Positions 16,563 to 23,241 of a DNA stretch of 35,733 nucleotides are shown piece after piece (positions within the stretch are counted from its first letter, which is position 1; each line of letters opens with the position of its first letter). The stretch lies in assembly GCA_015493425.1 (NCBI GenBank), contig WGDG01000264.1, positions 1-35,733 on the forward strand, written 5' to 3'. The notes under the pieces are model-generated. The model was given only the letters and a program-made list of their open reading frames with translations, made no database searches and had not been told where the DNA came from. The stretch is from Sulfurovum sp. GTDB taxonomy: Bacteria > Campylobacterota > Campylobacteria > Campylobacterales > Sulfurovaceae. The translations under genes and the position numbers were made by a program.

Positions 16563-17549
16563 GTGATAGAAGCTTTTTTGACCTTCATCTTCTACCAGTA
16601 CGAAAAGATAGAGGAAGAACATTTAAAAGAAAACCTTTTTCTCGAGATGAAAAACTACAGTTTCTTTTTTGACGATACCCGTTTCGACATAGACATTGTT
16701 CCGCACAAAAAAAACAGATCCCCCTATGAACTCTATATGGATAACAGATCGCTTTACATACTTGTACCCATGCCCTCTTCTCCCCGGGACATGCTCAAGG
16801 TCTATTACCCCAGAACAGCATTCACCAAACAGGTTGAGACATTGAGAAAAGGCATTCTGTACCAGTTTCTTTTTCTTACCCTGCTTGCCTTCATCATCTC
16901 TCTGCTTTTCTCTTTTTATGCGCTCAATCCTCTGCGAAGGTCTTTGTCACTGCTGGAGACTTTCATAAAAGATATCATACACGATCTCAATACTCCCATC
17001 AGCAACATCCTTATCAATCTCAAGATGATGGATGCCAAAAATGAGGAGGTGGAGAGCATTACACGCAGTACCAAAGCGATCTCCATGCTCCACAACAACC
17101 TCAATGCCTACCTGGAAAAAACAAAAAGTGAGAGTGAACGGTTCAGACTTCAGGAAGTGGTAGACGAACAGGTCGCCTTTTTTGCGCCCATGTATCACTA
17201 TCTTCAGTGGACTGTCGAAGAGGATGAACGTATTTTACTGACAGACCGTCATGCCTTCAGCCGTATTATTTACAATCTTCTCAGCAATGCATGCAAATAC
17301 AATACTTCTAATGGTTTCATACGTATTGAGACCATTGGAGATTCTCTGATCATCACTAACAGCAGTCATGGTATCAAAGAGCCTTCCAAGGTTTTTGAAC
17401 GTTTCTACAAAGAGAGTGAACGGGGACTCGGCATCGGCCTGCATATCGTCAGGGGACTCTCTGAGCAACTGCATATCAAACCCCGTCTCACTGTTGAGGG
17501 AACAACAGTAAAGGTAACACTTCAGCTTTCCAAGGTAACACTTAAGTAA
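16563..17549 (+). CDS. Membrane sensor histidine kinase, partner of the 15893 regulator
   Basis: 328 residues from GTG 16563. The frame stays open upstream into the regulator gene, and the first membrane helix (SFLLFFLVIEAFLTFIFYQY) begins before this GTG, so the real start is probably a non-standard codon about 20 codons earlier (near 16509-16533). A periplasmic sensor loop of about 80 residues, a second helix (about 99-120), the H box with H140 (KDIIHDLNTPIS), and the N box with N242 (IIYNLLSNACKYN) follow. The F box is VFERFYKE and G2 is GLGIGL. The G1 box is atypical: ITNSSHGI replaces the usual DxGxGI, losing the Asp that normally contacts adenine. The gene end carries one TAACA copy (17515) of the next promoter. 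Confidence 0.88.
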   Translation: MIEAFLTFIFYQYEKIEEEHLKENLFLEMKNYSFFFDDTRFDIDIVPHKKNRSPYELYMDNRSLYILVPMPSSPRDMLKVYYPRTAFTKQVETLRKGILYQFLFLTLLAFIISLLFSFYALNPLRRSLSLLETFIKDIIHDLNTPISNILINLKMMDAKNEEVESITRSTKAISMLHNNLNAYLEKTKSESERFRLQEVVDEQVAFFAPMYHYLQWTVEEDERILLTDRHAFSRIIYNLLSNACKYNTSNGFIRIETIGDSLIITNSSHGIKEPSKVFERFYKESERGLGIGLHIVRGLSEQLHIKPRLTVEGTTVKVTLQLSKVTLK

Positions 17550-17566
17550 CACTACTGATTCATACT
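17515..17566 (+). promoter_or_regulatory. Promoter with TAACA direct repeats (site B)
   Basis: TAACA at 17536-17540 and 17547-17551, exactly 11 bp apart, with a third copy 21 bp further upstream at 17515-17519 inside the kinase gene. CATACT at 17561-17566 starts 14 bp after the last repeat and fits a -10 element. It reads into the DUF2202 lipoprotein gene at 17597. Confidence 0.65.
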
Positions 17567-17596
17567 TCTTCTATCATTTATCAAAAAGGAGAACAG

Positions 17597-18799
17597 ATGA
17601 TCAAAAAATATATATTCGGATCGGCCATTACAGCTTCATTACTTTTAGTGGGATGCAGCGGAGGAAGCGATACTGTTACCAGTACAGATTCAACCTTGAG
17701 CACAGCAACAGGGTATGTGGTGGATTCAGCCGTACAAAACATGGACTATGACTGTGTAGCAGACAATGAGATGGACAAGGTCACCGGCGCAGACGGTGCA
17801 TTTACCTGTCAGAACATGAACCAGGTACGTTTCAGAATCGGCAAAATGGTACTGGGTGAGATCGAAACATTGCCTCAAGACGGTTATGTTCTTCCACAGG
17901 ACATGGTAGGAACAGACAGAGAGAACGTTACTGATCTGAAAGTGACTGCTATGGCACAGCTTTTGCAGTCACTCGATGAAAATGACGACTTAAGTGACGG
18001 CATTCAGATCCCTGATAATGTCAAAGCCCTCTTTGAAAATGAAAATTTCCATGAAGGAAACCTGATGCAGTATATGTCTCAGGCATCTATTGCACATGTT
18101 CGTACGCAGACAGAAGCACAGGAACACCTCAGAGAGACCATGCGGGACATGGGAATGGACCACAATGGTTCAGATTCGGAACATGGTATAGATCTTTCAC
18201 AGTATCCTATGTCAGATTTGACAGATGCACAAAAATATACCATTGCCTATATGTGGAATGAAGAAAAACTGGCAAAAGATCTTTACCTGGAACTCAATAA
18301 GATCTATCCGACACAACAGCTTGAGAAGATCGCAACACAGTCGGAAACGAAACACCAGGCGATGGTCGAGGCACTTGTTCAACGCTATGATCTGAACATC
18401 ACCAACCTTGTTGACTACAAAGAAAACTACTCAGAAGAGGAGTTAAGAGCATTTGGGCCGGGAGAATTCGGCGTACAGGATATTCAGGACCTGTACGACA
18501 CACTATATACAGAAGGACAAGCTTCTCAGCAAGCGTCACTTGAAGTCGGGTGTAAAGTTGAAGTCACTGATGTAGAGGATCTTCTCGATGAGATCCAAAT
18601 TGCAGAAAAGGTTAATGCGAGCGATCTCGTAGCAACATGGAATGTACTTCTCAGCGGAAGCTACAAGCACTACTGGGCATTTGACAAAGGACTAAAAAAC
18701 AAAGGTGTGACCGAAGGGTGTTGTTCACTTGGAACAGATTTCTGTCATCCCGAATATCCTCAAAATGAGAATGGTGGTAAAGGACAGAATAAACACTAA
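17597..18799 (+). CDS. DUF2202 ferritin-like lipoprotein, long form
   Basis: A 400-residue exported lipoprotein with lipobox LLVGC (C20) and ribosome site AAGGAG at 17587-17592. Residues 35-135 form a small beta domain (ATGYVVDSAVQNMDYDC, then FRIGKMVLGEIETLPQDGYV) that often precedes other domains in Campylobacterota lipoproteins. The C-terminal half, from about residue 205, is DUF2202: MWNEEKLAKDLYLEL, then an ETKHQ helix, VEVTDVEDL and a GSYKHYWAF helix. The conserved Glu and His on four helices are arranged as in ferritin-like di-iron folds. A Cys-rich tail follows (GCCS, then DFCHPEYPQNENGG). Iron or copper binding is inferred from the fold. A shorter paralogue lies at 21163-21924. Confidence 0.85.
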   Translation: MIKKYIFGSAITASLLLVGCSGGSDTVTSTDSTLSTATGYVVDSAVQNMDYDCVADNEMDKVTGADGAFTCQNMNQVRFRIGKMVLGEIETLPQDGYVLPQDMVGTDRENVTDLKVTAMAQLLQSLDENDDLSDGIQIPDNVKALFENENFHEGNLMQYMSQASIAHVRTQTEAQEHLRETMRDMGMDHNGSDSEHGIDLSQYPMSDLTDAQKYTIAYMWNEEKLAKDLYLELNKIYPTQQLEKIATQSETKHQAMVEALVQRYDLNITNLVDYKENYSEEELRAFGPGEFGVQDIQDLYDTLYTEGQASQQASLEVGCKVEVTDVEDLLDEIQIAEKVNASDLVATWNVLLSGSYKHYWAFDKGLKNKGVTEGCCSLGTDFCHPEYPQNENGGKGQNKH

Positions 18800-18827
18800 T
18801 TCTTTTCTCTCCATCTCTTCCTTCTTT

Positions 18828-18851
18828 CCAGCCTGCCAGGATGCAGGTTGG
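18828..18851 (+). terminator. Hairpin after DUF2202 gene, possible terminator
   Basis: CCAGCCTGC (18828-18836) pairs with GCAGGTTGG (18843-18851) around a 6-base loop, giving a 9-bp stem with one G-U pair. There is no strong T-run after it, so termination may be weak. A related hairpin follows the paralogous gene at 21951-21968. Confidence 0.4.
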
Positions 18852-18924
18852 AACATTCTATCTAATCCACTTTTAGTTCATAAACAAATATTATAATATC
18901 TATAACCAAACTAAAAGGATTCCT

Positions 18925-19350
18925 ATGATACACAAAAACACTCTTCTTATTACAGCTGTTTTACTTTCAACCGTCACCGCTGCGACTGCACAAAATCCAG
19001 AAACGCTCTTTGACAACAAATGCGGTATCTGCCACGTCAAGACAAAACCTGCCGATATGTCATCCCTGATGGCACCGCCCCTTATGGGTGTTATGCGTCA
19101 TGTAAAAATGAAATACCCTACAAAAGAGCAGGCTGTACCATTCATGGTCGACTATGTACTTCAGCCCAGTAAAACAAAAGCCGTCTGCATGCCACAGAAG
19201 ATTCAGAGATTTGGTCTGATGCCTTCACAAAAAGGAAATGTGACAAAAACCGAACTTGAAGCTATTACAGCATGGATGTACGACAATTTCCCGCCAGCAG
19301 ATTTTAAAGGCGGGCAAGGACGAGGAATGGGCATGAAAGGCAAGATGTAA
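18925..19350 (+). CDS. Small exported mono-haem cytochrome c-like protein
   Basis: A 141-residue protein with a signal peptide (about residues 1-22, ending ATAQ) and a haem motif C33-G-I-C36-H37. Met99 in FGLMPSQKG is the likely sixth ligand. The C-terminal tail is Gly/Met/Lys-rich (GGQGRGMGMKGKM). Residues 33-115 parallel the 12770-13576 protein, with shared HVK, VDYVLxP and FGxMPSQKG. A ribosome site AAGGA precedes ATG 18925, and a TATAAT-like element lies near 18890. It probably works in periplasmic electron transfer with the neighbouring lipoproteins. Confidence 0.8.
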   Translation: MIHKNTLLITAVLLSTVTAATAQNPETLFDNKCGICHVKTKPADMSSLMAPPLMGVMRHVKMKYPTKEQAVPFMVDYVLQPSKTKAVCMPQKIQRFGLMPSQKGNVTKTELEAITAWMYDNFPPADFKGGQGRGMGMKGKM

Positions 19351-19362
19351 TTTTGCAACGGG

Positions 19363-19393
19363 TAACACCAAGGTAACACTCTTACTTTATACT
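19363..19393 (+). promoter_or_regulatory. Promoter with TAACA direct repeats (site C)
   Basis: TAACA at 19363-19367 and 19374-19378, exactly 11 bp apart and both as GGTAACAC, followed by TATACT at 19388-19393, 14 bp after the second repeat. This is the clearest copy of the shared promoter design. It lies just after the cytochrome stop codon and reads into the small gene at 19450. Confidence 0.7.
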
Positions 19394-19449
19394 TTGCATA
19401 CTCCATGGAAACAACTACATGGTACATATTGATCAAAAAAGGACAAACT

Positions 19450-19707
19450 ATGAAAAAACTTTTACTTACTTCACTGCTTCTCACCACCATCACACTGACG
19501 GCAAATGCTTCAGAAACGAATCAGGAGGCATACCGGAATCAAATGAAAAATAAATACGGTGCCGGTGCCAACGAAGCAAAGTACCAGGAAAAGCAACAAT
19601 ATCGTTACGGTTCAACCGGTTCAGGTCATGGAGAACAAAAACGACTGAGAGATGGATCTGGCGGTGGTCAAATGCATGGTAAAGGTGGCGGTCGCGGAAA
19701 ACGATAA
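19450..19707 (+). CDS. Small secreted Gly/Lys-rich protein
   Basis: An 85-residue protein read from ATG 19450, which gives a clean signal peptide (MKKLLLTSLLLTTITLTANA) and an AAAGGA ribosome site; an in-frame ATG at 19405 would add 15 residues and spoil the signal. The mature part is hydrophilic (NQMKNKYGAGANEAKYQEK) and ends in a Gly/His/Arg/Lys-rich tail. No domain is recognised. Its own TAACA-repeat promoter suggests it is induced with the DUF2202 and cytochrome genes. Confidence 0.7.
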   Translation: MKKLLLTSLLLTTITLTANASETNQEAYRNQMKNKYGAGANEAKYQEKQQYRYGSTGSGHGEQKRLRDGSGGGQMHGKGGGRGKR

Positions 19708-19724
19708 GTCTCCCTTTTTCAAAT

Positions 19725-19742
19725 GAGGAGAGTACTCTCCTC
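19725..19742 (+). terminator. Palindromic hairpin with T-rich downstream
   Basis: GAGGAGAGTACTCTCCTC is a perfect 18-bp palindrome that would fold as a 7-bp stem with a GUAC loop. A T-rich stretch (19743-19760) follows. It sits 18 bp after the stop codon of the small secreted protein and probably ends that transcript. Confidence 0.55.
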
Positions 19743-19822
19743 TATATTCCATTTTTCTTCTCACCCTTTTGTGGGTACAGTATCTTCATTTTTTACTCTT
19801 CATTTTATATAAGGAAACTTTT

Positions 19823-21058
19823 ATGCGCTATGCCTTCTATCTACTCCCCGCTTTTCTACTCTTAGGTTGTGGTCCAGGAGACCATATGGATGATTCAATG
19901 GATGAGACAACTGTTGTCACGACCGTTAATGATACCCTCTACTATGGAGACATCATCAACAATGATGTTATCGGACTGGATCTCAAACTTATGCAGCAGG
20001 TACAAACGATCAGCAGCAATGGTGAATATCCGTATGAGATCGCACAAGCACTGGGGGATGAACTCTATGTCCTTAATCGAAAAGACTATGTCATAGGTAT
20101 ATTAGACCCCATCACGAATACGGTCACAAAAGAGGTTCCTTTATCTTTTTATCCCCGCTCCATCAAGATCAATCTCAATGACATCCTGCTTACCTCTGCC
20201 AATGAACCAGCTGCTGCGATCATCAATTCCGATGTTGCCTCTATGACCTATGCAGATTCAAGCTACACAGAACCAATCTCGTATGGAGGAAGCAATGCGA
20301 CCGGACACCCGGTTTGGGTAGACGATACACATTTCCTGATTCTGGACAGAACAGAGAATACCGTTGAACTCTATGAGAAGGGTAATTTCCTCCCGATCGA
20401 TAAATTCATTACCAAAAGTTCAGTGCACCATGTGATGTTGAAAGAGGGTATATTTTATGGTATCGAGGAGGGAGAACAGAATGCTGCCTCACCCGGTATC
20501 TTGAAATTTTCCGTTGTGCACGGAAAGATCAACGTACTTATGGAGCGTCTGTTGTCAGACTTGAGTGGATTACCCGATGACTTCACCGCTGCAGGATGGG
20601 GTGCACATCACGGTGCATTTCACCCTACTCAAAACTATATCTATATAGGTTCAGCTGAAGGTAATGTTTTTGTTTTGGACCTTGCAAACCTGGGTCTTGC
20701 CGATACATTCAAATCAGGGAAAGGTATAGGACATTTCACCTTCTATGGTACTATGCTTATCACCACAAACCATTATGACACTTTCAAATCATTTTATAAT
20801 GCCAGCAACCCGAAAGATCACAAACTGATTAAGACATTGACTTTTGACGACCATATTTATGACGGTATCACCATGCAGTCACATACCACACATATTGTAG
20901 ATAACAAACTCTACTTTATGTTCAATACCGATCATGACAGTACTCTCTACAAGATAGATCTTGACACGATCAGTATTGAGAAGAATATACAATTACCGAA
21001 CCGTTACTGTCTCATGGGTTCTCTTCTTTCAGAACATACGACATCCACAGGTATGTAA
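19823..21058 (+). CDS. Beta-propeller-like lipoprotein
   Basis: A 411-residue exported lipoprotein read from ATG 19823 (ribosome site AAGGAA), with lipobox LLLGC (C16); an upstream GTG at 19769 would bury the signal peptide. The mature protein repeats short beta-strand units of the propeller type (YVLNRKDYVIGILDPITNTV, YIYIGSAEGNVFVLDLANLG, LYKIDLDTISIEKNI), as in YncE and cytochrome d1-like folds. Several His in GWGAHHGAFHP and QSHTTHI could bind metal. No catalytic family is recognised. It sits between the two DUF2202 genes and is likely part of the same surface-exposed or periplasmic function. Confidence 0.75.
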   Translation: MRYAFYLLPAFLLLGCGPGDHMDDSMDETTVVTTVNDTLYYGDIINNDVIGLDLKLMQQVQTISSNGEYPYEIAQALGDELYVLNRKDYVIGILDPITNTVTKEVPLSFYPRSIKINLNDILLTSANEPAAAIINSDVASMTYADSSYTEPISYGGSNATGHPVWVDDTHFLILDRTENTVELYEKGNFLPIDKFITKSSVHHVMLKEGIFYGIEEGEQNAASPGILKFSVVHGKINVLMERLLSDLSGLPDDFTAAGWGAHHGAFHPTQNYIYIGSAEGNVFVLDLANLGLADTFKSGKGIGHFTFYGTMLITTNHYDTFKSFYNASNPKDHKLIKTLTFDDHIYDGITMQSHTTHIVDNKLYFMFNTDHDSTLYKIDLDTISIEKNIQLPNRYCLMGSLLSEHTTSTGM

Positions 21059-21091
21059 TACCTTGCAACAGATGATAAAAAATCAATTCAC

Positions 21092-21129
21092 ATATAATTT
21101 ATAGTATATGCATATACTATGAATTATAT
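21092..21129. repeat. 38-bp near-perfect palindrome upstream of second DUF2202 gene
   Basis: The sequence is its own reverse complement around the centre 21110/21111 except for one mismatched pair (T at 21100 against G at 21121). It is entirely AT-rich, has no spacer and ends 33 bp before the ATG at 21163. It may be an operator for a dimeric repressor or activator, or a hairpin in the leader. There is no TAACA repeat here, so this paralogue seems to be regulated differently from the one at 17597. Confidence 0.8.
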
Positions 21130-21162
21130 TAGAACACTTTATAACAAAAAAGGAAACTTGAT

Positions 21163-21924
21163 ATGAAGAATCTCATCCGAAACACACTCTCAATCGGTGC
21201 TGTATTGGCTATAGCCATAGGTCTGAACGCATGTGGAGGCGGCAGCTCAGGTACAGGAAACCCGGGAGGCTCAACATCTTCAGGGGAGCTTCCCGCTGAT
21301 GTCCAGACTGCCATTGACGGTCCTATGTCAAACCTGACACAGGAAACAAAAGATGCTTTGGCCTATATGTACAGTGAAGAGGGTCTGGCACATGATGTTT
21401 ACATCAATATCTATACCATACAGCCTGCCAAACAACTGAAGAACATTGCTACCAAAGCTGAAGTCAAACATATAGATGCAGTCAACCAGTTGGCACAAAA
21501 ATATGATCTGAATATGACACAGTACCCCGACACGGATATACCTTACAGTATCGCAGGTATCGGTAACGGTACCTACCCTGTTGAGCAAGTACAATACCTC
21601 TACGACCTGCTTTACGACAAAGGCATACAGTCAATGCAGGATGCACTGGAGGTCGGGTGTATGGTCGAAGTCGTTGATGTCAGTGATCTTGATGAAGATA
21701 TCCAAAAGGCGCAGGCTTCCAATGCTGCAGATGTTGTAACCGTATTCGAGTTTTTAAGAGACGGAAGCTATAACCATTACTGGGCATTTGATCAGGGACT
21801 GAAAGACATGGGGATCACCGATGGCTGCTGTTCAATTCCTGATGCACTTGGATACAGTTTCTGTCATCCTGAATATCCCCAAAATGACAAAGGCAATGAA
21901 AATGGCGGAAAAGGACGTGGTTAA
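21163..21924 (+). CDS. DUF2202 ferritin-like lipoprotein, short form
   Basis: A 253-residue exported lipoprotein with lipobox LNAC (C24), a Gly/Ser linker (GGGSSGTGNPGGS) and a DUF2202 domain from about residue 63. Its conserved blocks are YMYSEEGLAHDVYINI, AEVKHIDAVNQLAQKYDL, VGCMVEVVDVSDL and DGSYNHYWAFDQGLKD, followed by the same Cys-rich tail (GCCS, then FCHPEYPQNDKG). It is a paralogue of the C-terminal half of the 17597 product without that protein's beta domain. The acidic and His residues fit a ferritin-like metal site. Ribosome site AAGGAA lies before ATG 21163. Confidence 0.85.
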   Translation: MKNLIRNTLSIGAVLAIAIGLNACGGGSSGTGNPGGSTSSGELPADVQTAIDGPMSNLTQETKDALAYMYSEEGLAHDVYINIYTIQPAKQLKNIATKAEVKHIDAVNQLAQKYDLNMTQYPDTDIPYSIAGIGNGTYPVEQVQYLYDLLYDKGIQSMQDALEVGCMVEVVDVSDLDEDIQKAQASNAADVVTVFEFLRDGSYNHYWAFDQGLKDMGITDGCCSIPDALGYSFCHPEYPQNDKGNENGGKGRG

Positions 21925-21950
21925 ACACTAACCTTCTTCCCTTTTACCAT

Positions 21951-21968
21951 CCTGCTTTTGCTTGCAGG
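21951..21968. terminator. Short hairpin between convergent genes, possible terminator
   Basis: CCTGC (21951-21955) and GCAGG (21964-21968) form a short stem after the second DUF2202 gene and before the end of the minus-strand FmdE-like gene. The flanking text, including GCAGGTTGG, resembles the hairpin after the first DUF2202 gene. Confidence 0.35.
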
Positions 21969-22004
21969 TTGGCACATACTTACATAAAAATTCTGTTCGA
22001 AATA

Positions 22005-22592
22005 TCAAACAATCTCTATTACAAGTTCCTTATTGTCGAATATCTTTTTAACCATCTCCTGGAAACGTGTCGGGAAAGAGGCTTTGTCCTCTTCTGTCGC
22101 ATTTTCTCCGATGGCGCTCATCAGTATCTGCATGGGGTTGACAACCTTACCCGGACGATAGTTCACTTCTACCGATGCTCCCGTGTCAAGACGTGTTAGG
22201 CGCACATCACTTTCAATGTCCGCTCCGTAAAAAAGCAGATTTCTTCTATTGAACTTTCCCCCAGGAATGCCGCCAAAACCATAATCGGTCGTTGCTCCGG
22301 TAATATTGGAGAGTACGCAGCCTACTACACCGGCGTTGTCCTCTTCAGGCTTACGTTTAAGCTCAACTTTTATCTCTCCCCGCTTTGGTACCTTCTCACC
22401 AAAAAGTGCTTTGAATCCCATCTCGGCCGTCAGGTAAGCACCCGCCACTGTACCACAGCTGTGTCCTGCTGTCTTGACAATGTCGATATAGCTAATCTCA
22501 ATGATTCCGTCACTGTTCACACCGAGAAATTTTGCCAATTCATCCTGAAGTTTGATCTGTTCTATCTCATCAAAAAACGCTTTATATTCCAT
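22005..22592 (-). CDS. FmdE-like domain protein
   Basis: A 195-residue cytoplasmic protein without a signal peptide. The region from about residue 42 (AGHSCGTVAGAYLTAEMGFK) through VVGCVLSNITGATTDYGFGG to GGKFNRRNLLFYG follows the FmdE pattern: an early His/Cys, a Cys-containing middle strand and a GxT turn. FmdE takes its name from formylmethanofuran dehydrogenase operons, but most bacterial members have no known reaction and are thought to bind metal. Here there are no methanogenesis genes nearby. It is a single gene with its own upstream spacer. Confidence 0.55.
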   Translation of the reverse strand: MEYKAFFDEIEQIKLQDELAKFLGVNSDGIIEISYIDIVKTAGHSCGTVAGAYLTAEMGFKALFGEKVPKRGEIKVELKRKPEEDNAGVVGCVLSNITGATTDYGFGGIPGGKFNRRNLLFYGADIESDVRLTRLDTGASVEVNYRPGKVVNPMQILMSAIGENATEEDKASFPTRFQEMVKKIFDNKELVIEIV

Positions 22593-22747
22593 TTGCTTAT
22601 CCTTATGTTAATCTAAACAAATATACTCTTTCAATATTAACCGAGTATGAATCTTTGATATTTCATCCATCCTATGAGACAAAATACACATTTAATTCAT
22701 GTTATTTCACTATGATGCAGTCACTTTAACACATAAGGATACTTTTT

Positions 22748-23173
22748 ATGAAAAAACAATTAATCGCTCTTGGCATGCTCTGCGCCGCACTGACTGTACA
22801 GGCTGAGACTTTGACAGTGGTAGCGACAGGCTTAAAGAATGACACAGGAGAGGTACAATTCTCTCTTTACAATAAAGAGGGAAGCATTCCGGACAAAGCA
22901 TTGAACAAGTATTATAAAATGCAGCGTGTGCCCATAACCGGCACAAAAGCAAAAGCAGTATTCAAAGATCTGCCCAAAGGAAAATATGCTGTCAGTATTT
23001 TTCACGATGCAAATAACAACCACAAGATCGACAAGGGGCTGATCATGCCTGAAGAAGGTGTAGGTCTTTCAAACTTCAAGACGATCAATTTTTTCAATTT
23101 GCCGGACTTTAAAAAGGCAAGCTTTCCAGTGGAGCAGGACAAAGAGGTCACAATCAAGATCATCTATCTTTGA
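22748..23173 (+). CDS. Exported DUF2141 family protein
   Basis: A 141-residue protein with a signal peptide (MKKQLIALGMLCAALTVQA) and an immunoglobulin-like beta fold typical of DUF2141. Its markers are TGEVQFSLYNKEGSIPD, then FKDLPKGKYAVSIFHDANNN and NHKIDKG. These proteins are periplasmic or surface-associated and have no established function. A TAAGGA ribosome site precedes the ATG. The gene stands alone, converging on the second RND operon. Confidence 0.85.
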   Translation: MKKQLIALGMLCAALTVQAETLTVVATGLKNDTGEVQFSLYNKEGSIPDKALNKYYKMQRVPITGTKAKAVFKDLPKGKYAVSIFHDANNNHKIDKGLIMPEEGVGLSNFKTINFFNLPDFKKASFPVEQDKEVTIKIIYL

Positions 23174-23207
23174 TTGAATCCGGCTTCTGCCACACATACC
23201 TGTAAAG

Positions 23208-23231
23208 AAGGGGAAACGCCCGTTTCTCTTT
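23208..23231. terminator. Hairpin between convergent DUF2141 and RND genes
   Basis: AAGGGGAAAC (23208-23217) pairs with GTTTCTCTTT (23222-23231) around a GCCC loop, giving a 10-bp stem with two G-U pairs. It sits between the two stop codons and may terminate transcription from one or both sides. Confidence 0.45.
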
Positions 23232-23241
23232 GCAGAGAAAA

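Noticed and set aside
19769-19822. N-terminal extension of the propeller lipoprotein from GTG 19769
   Set aside because: It would bury the lipoprotein signal peptide; ATG 19823 has an AAGGAA ribosome site and gives a standard lipobox distance.
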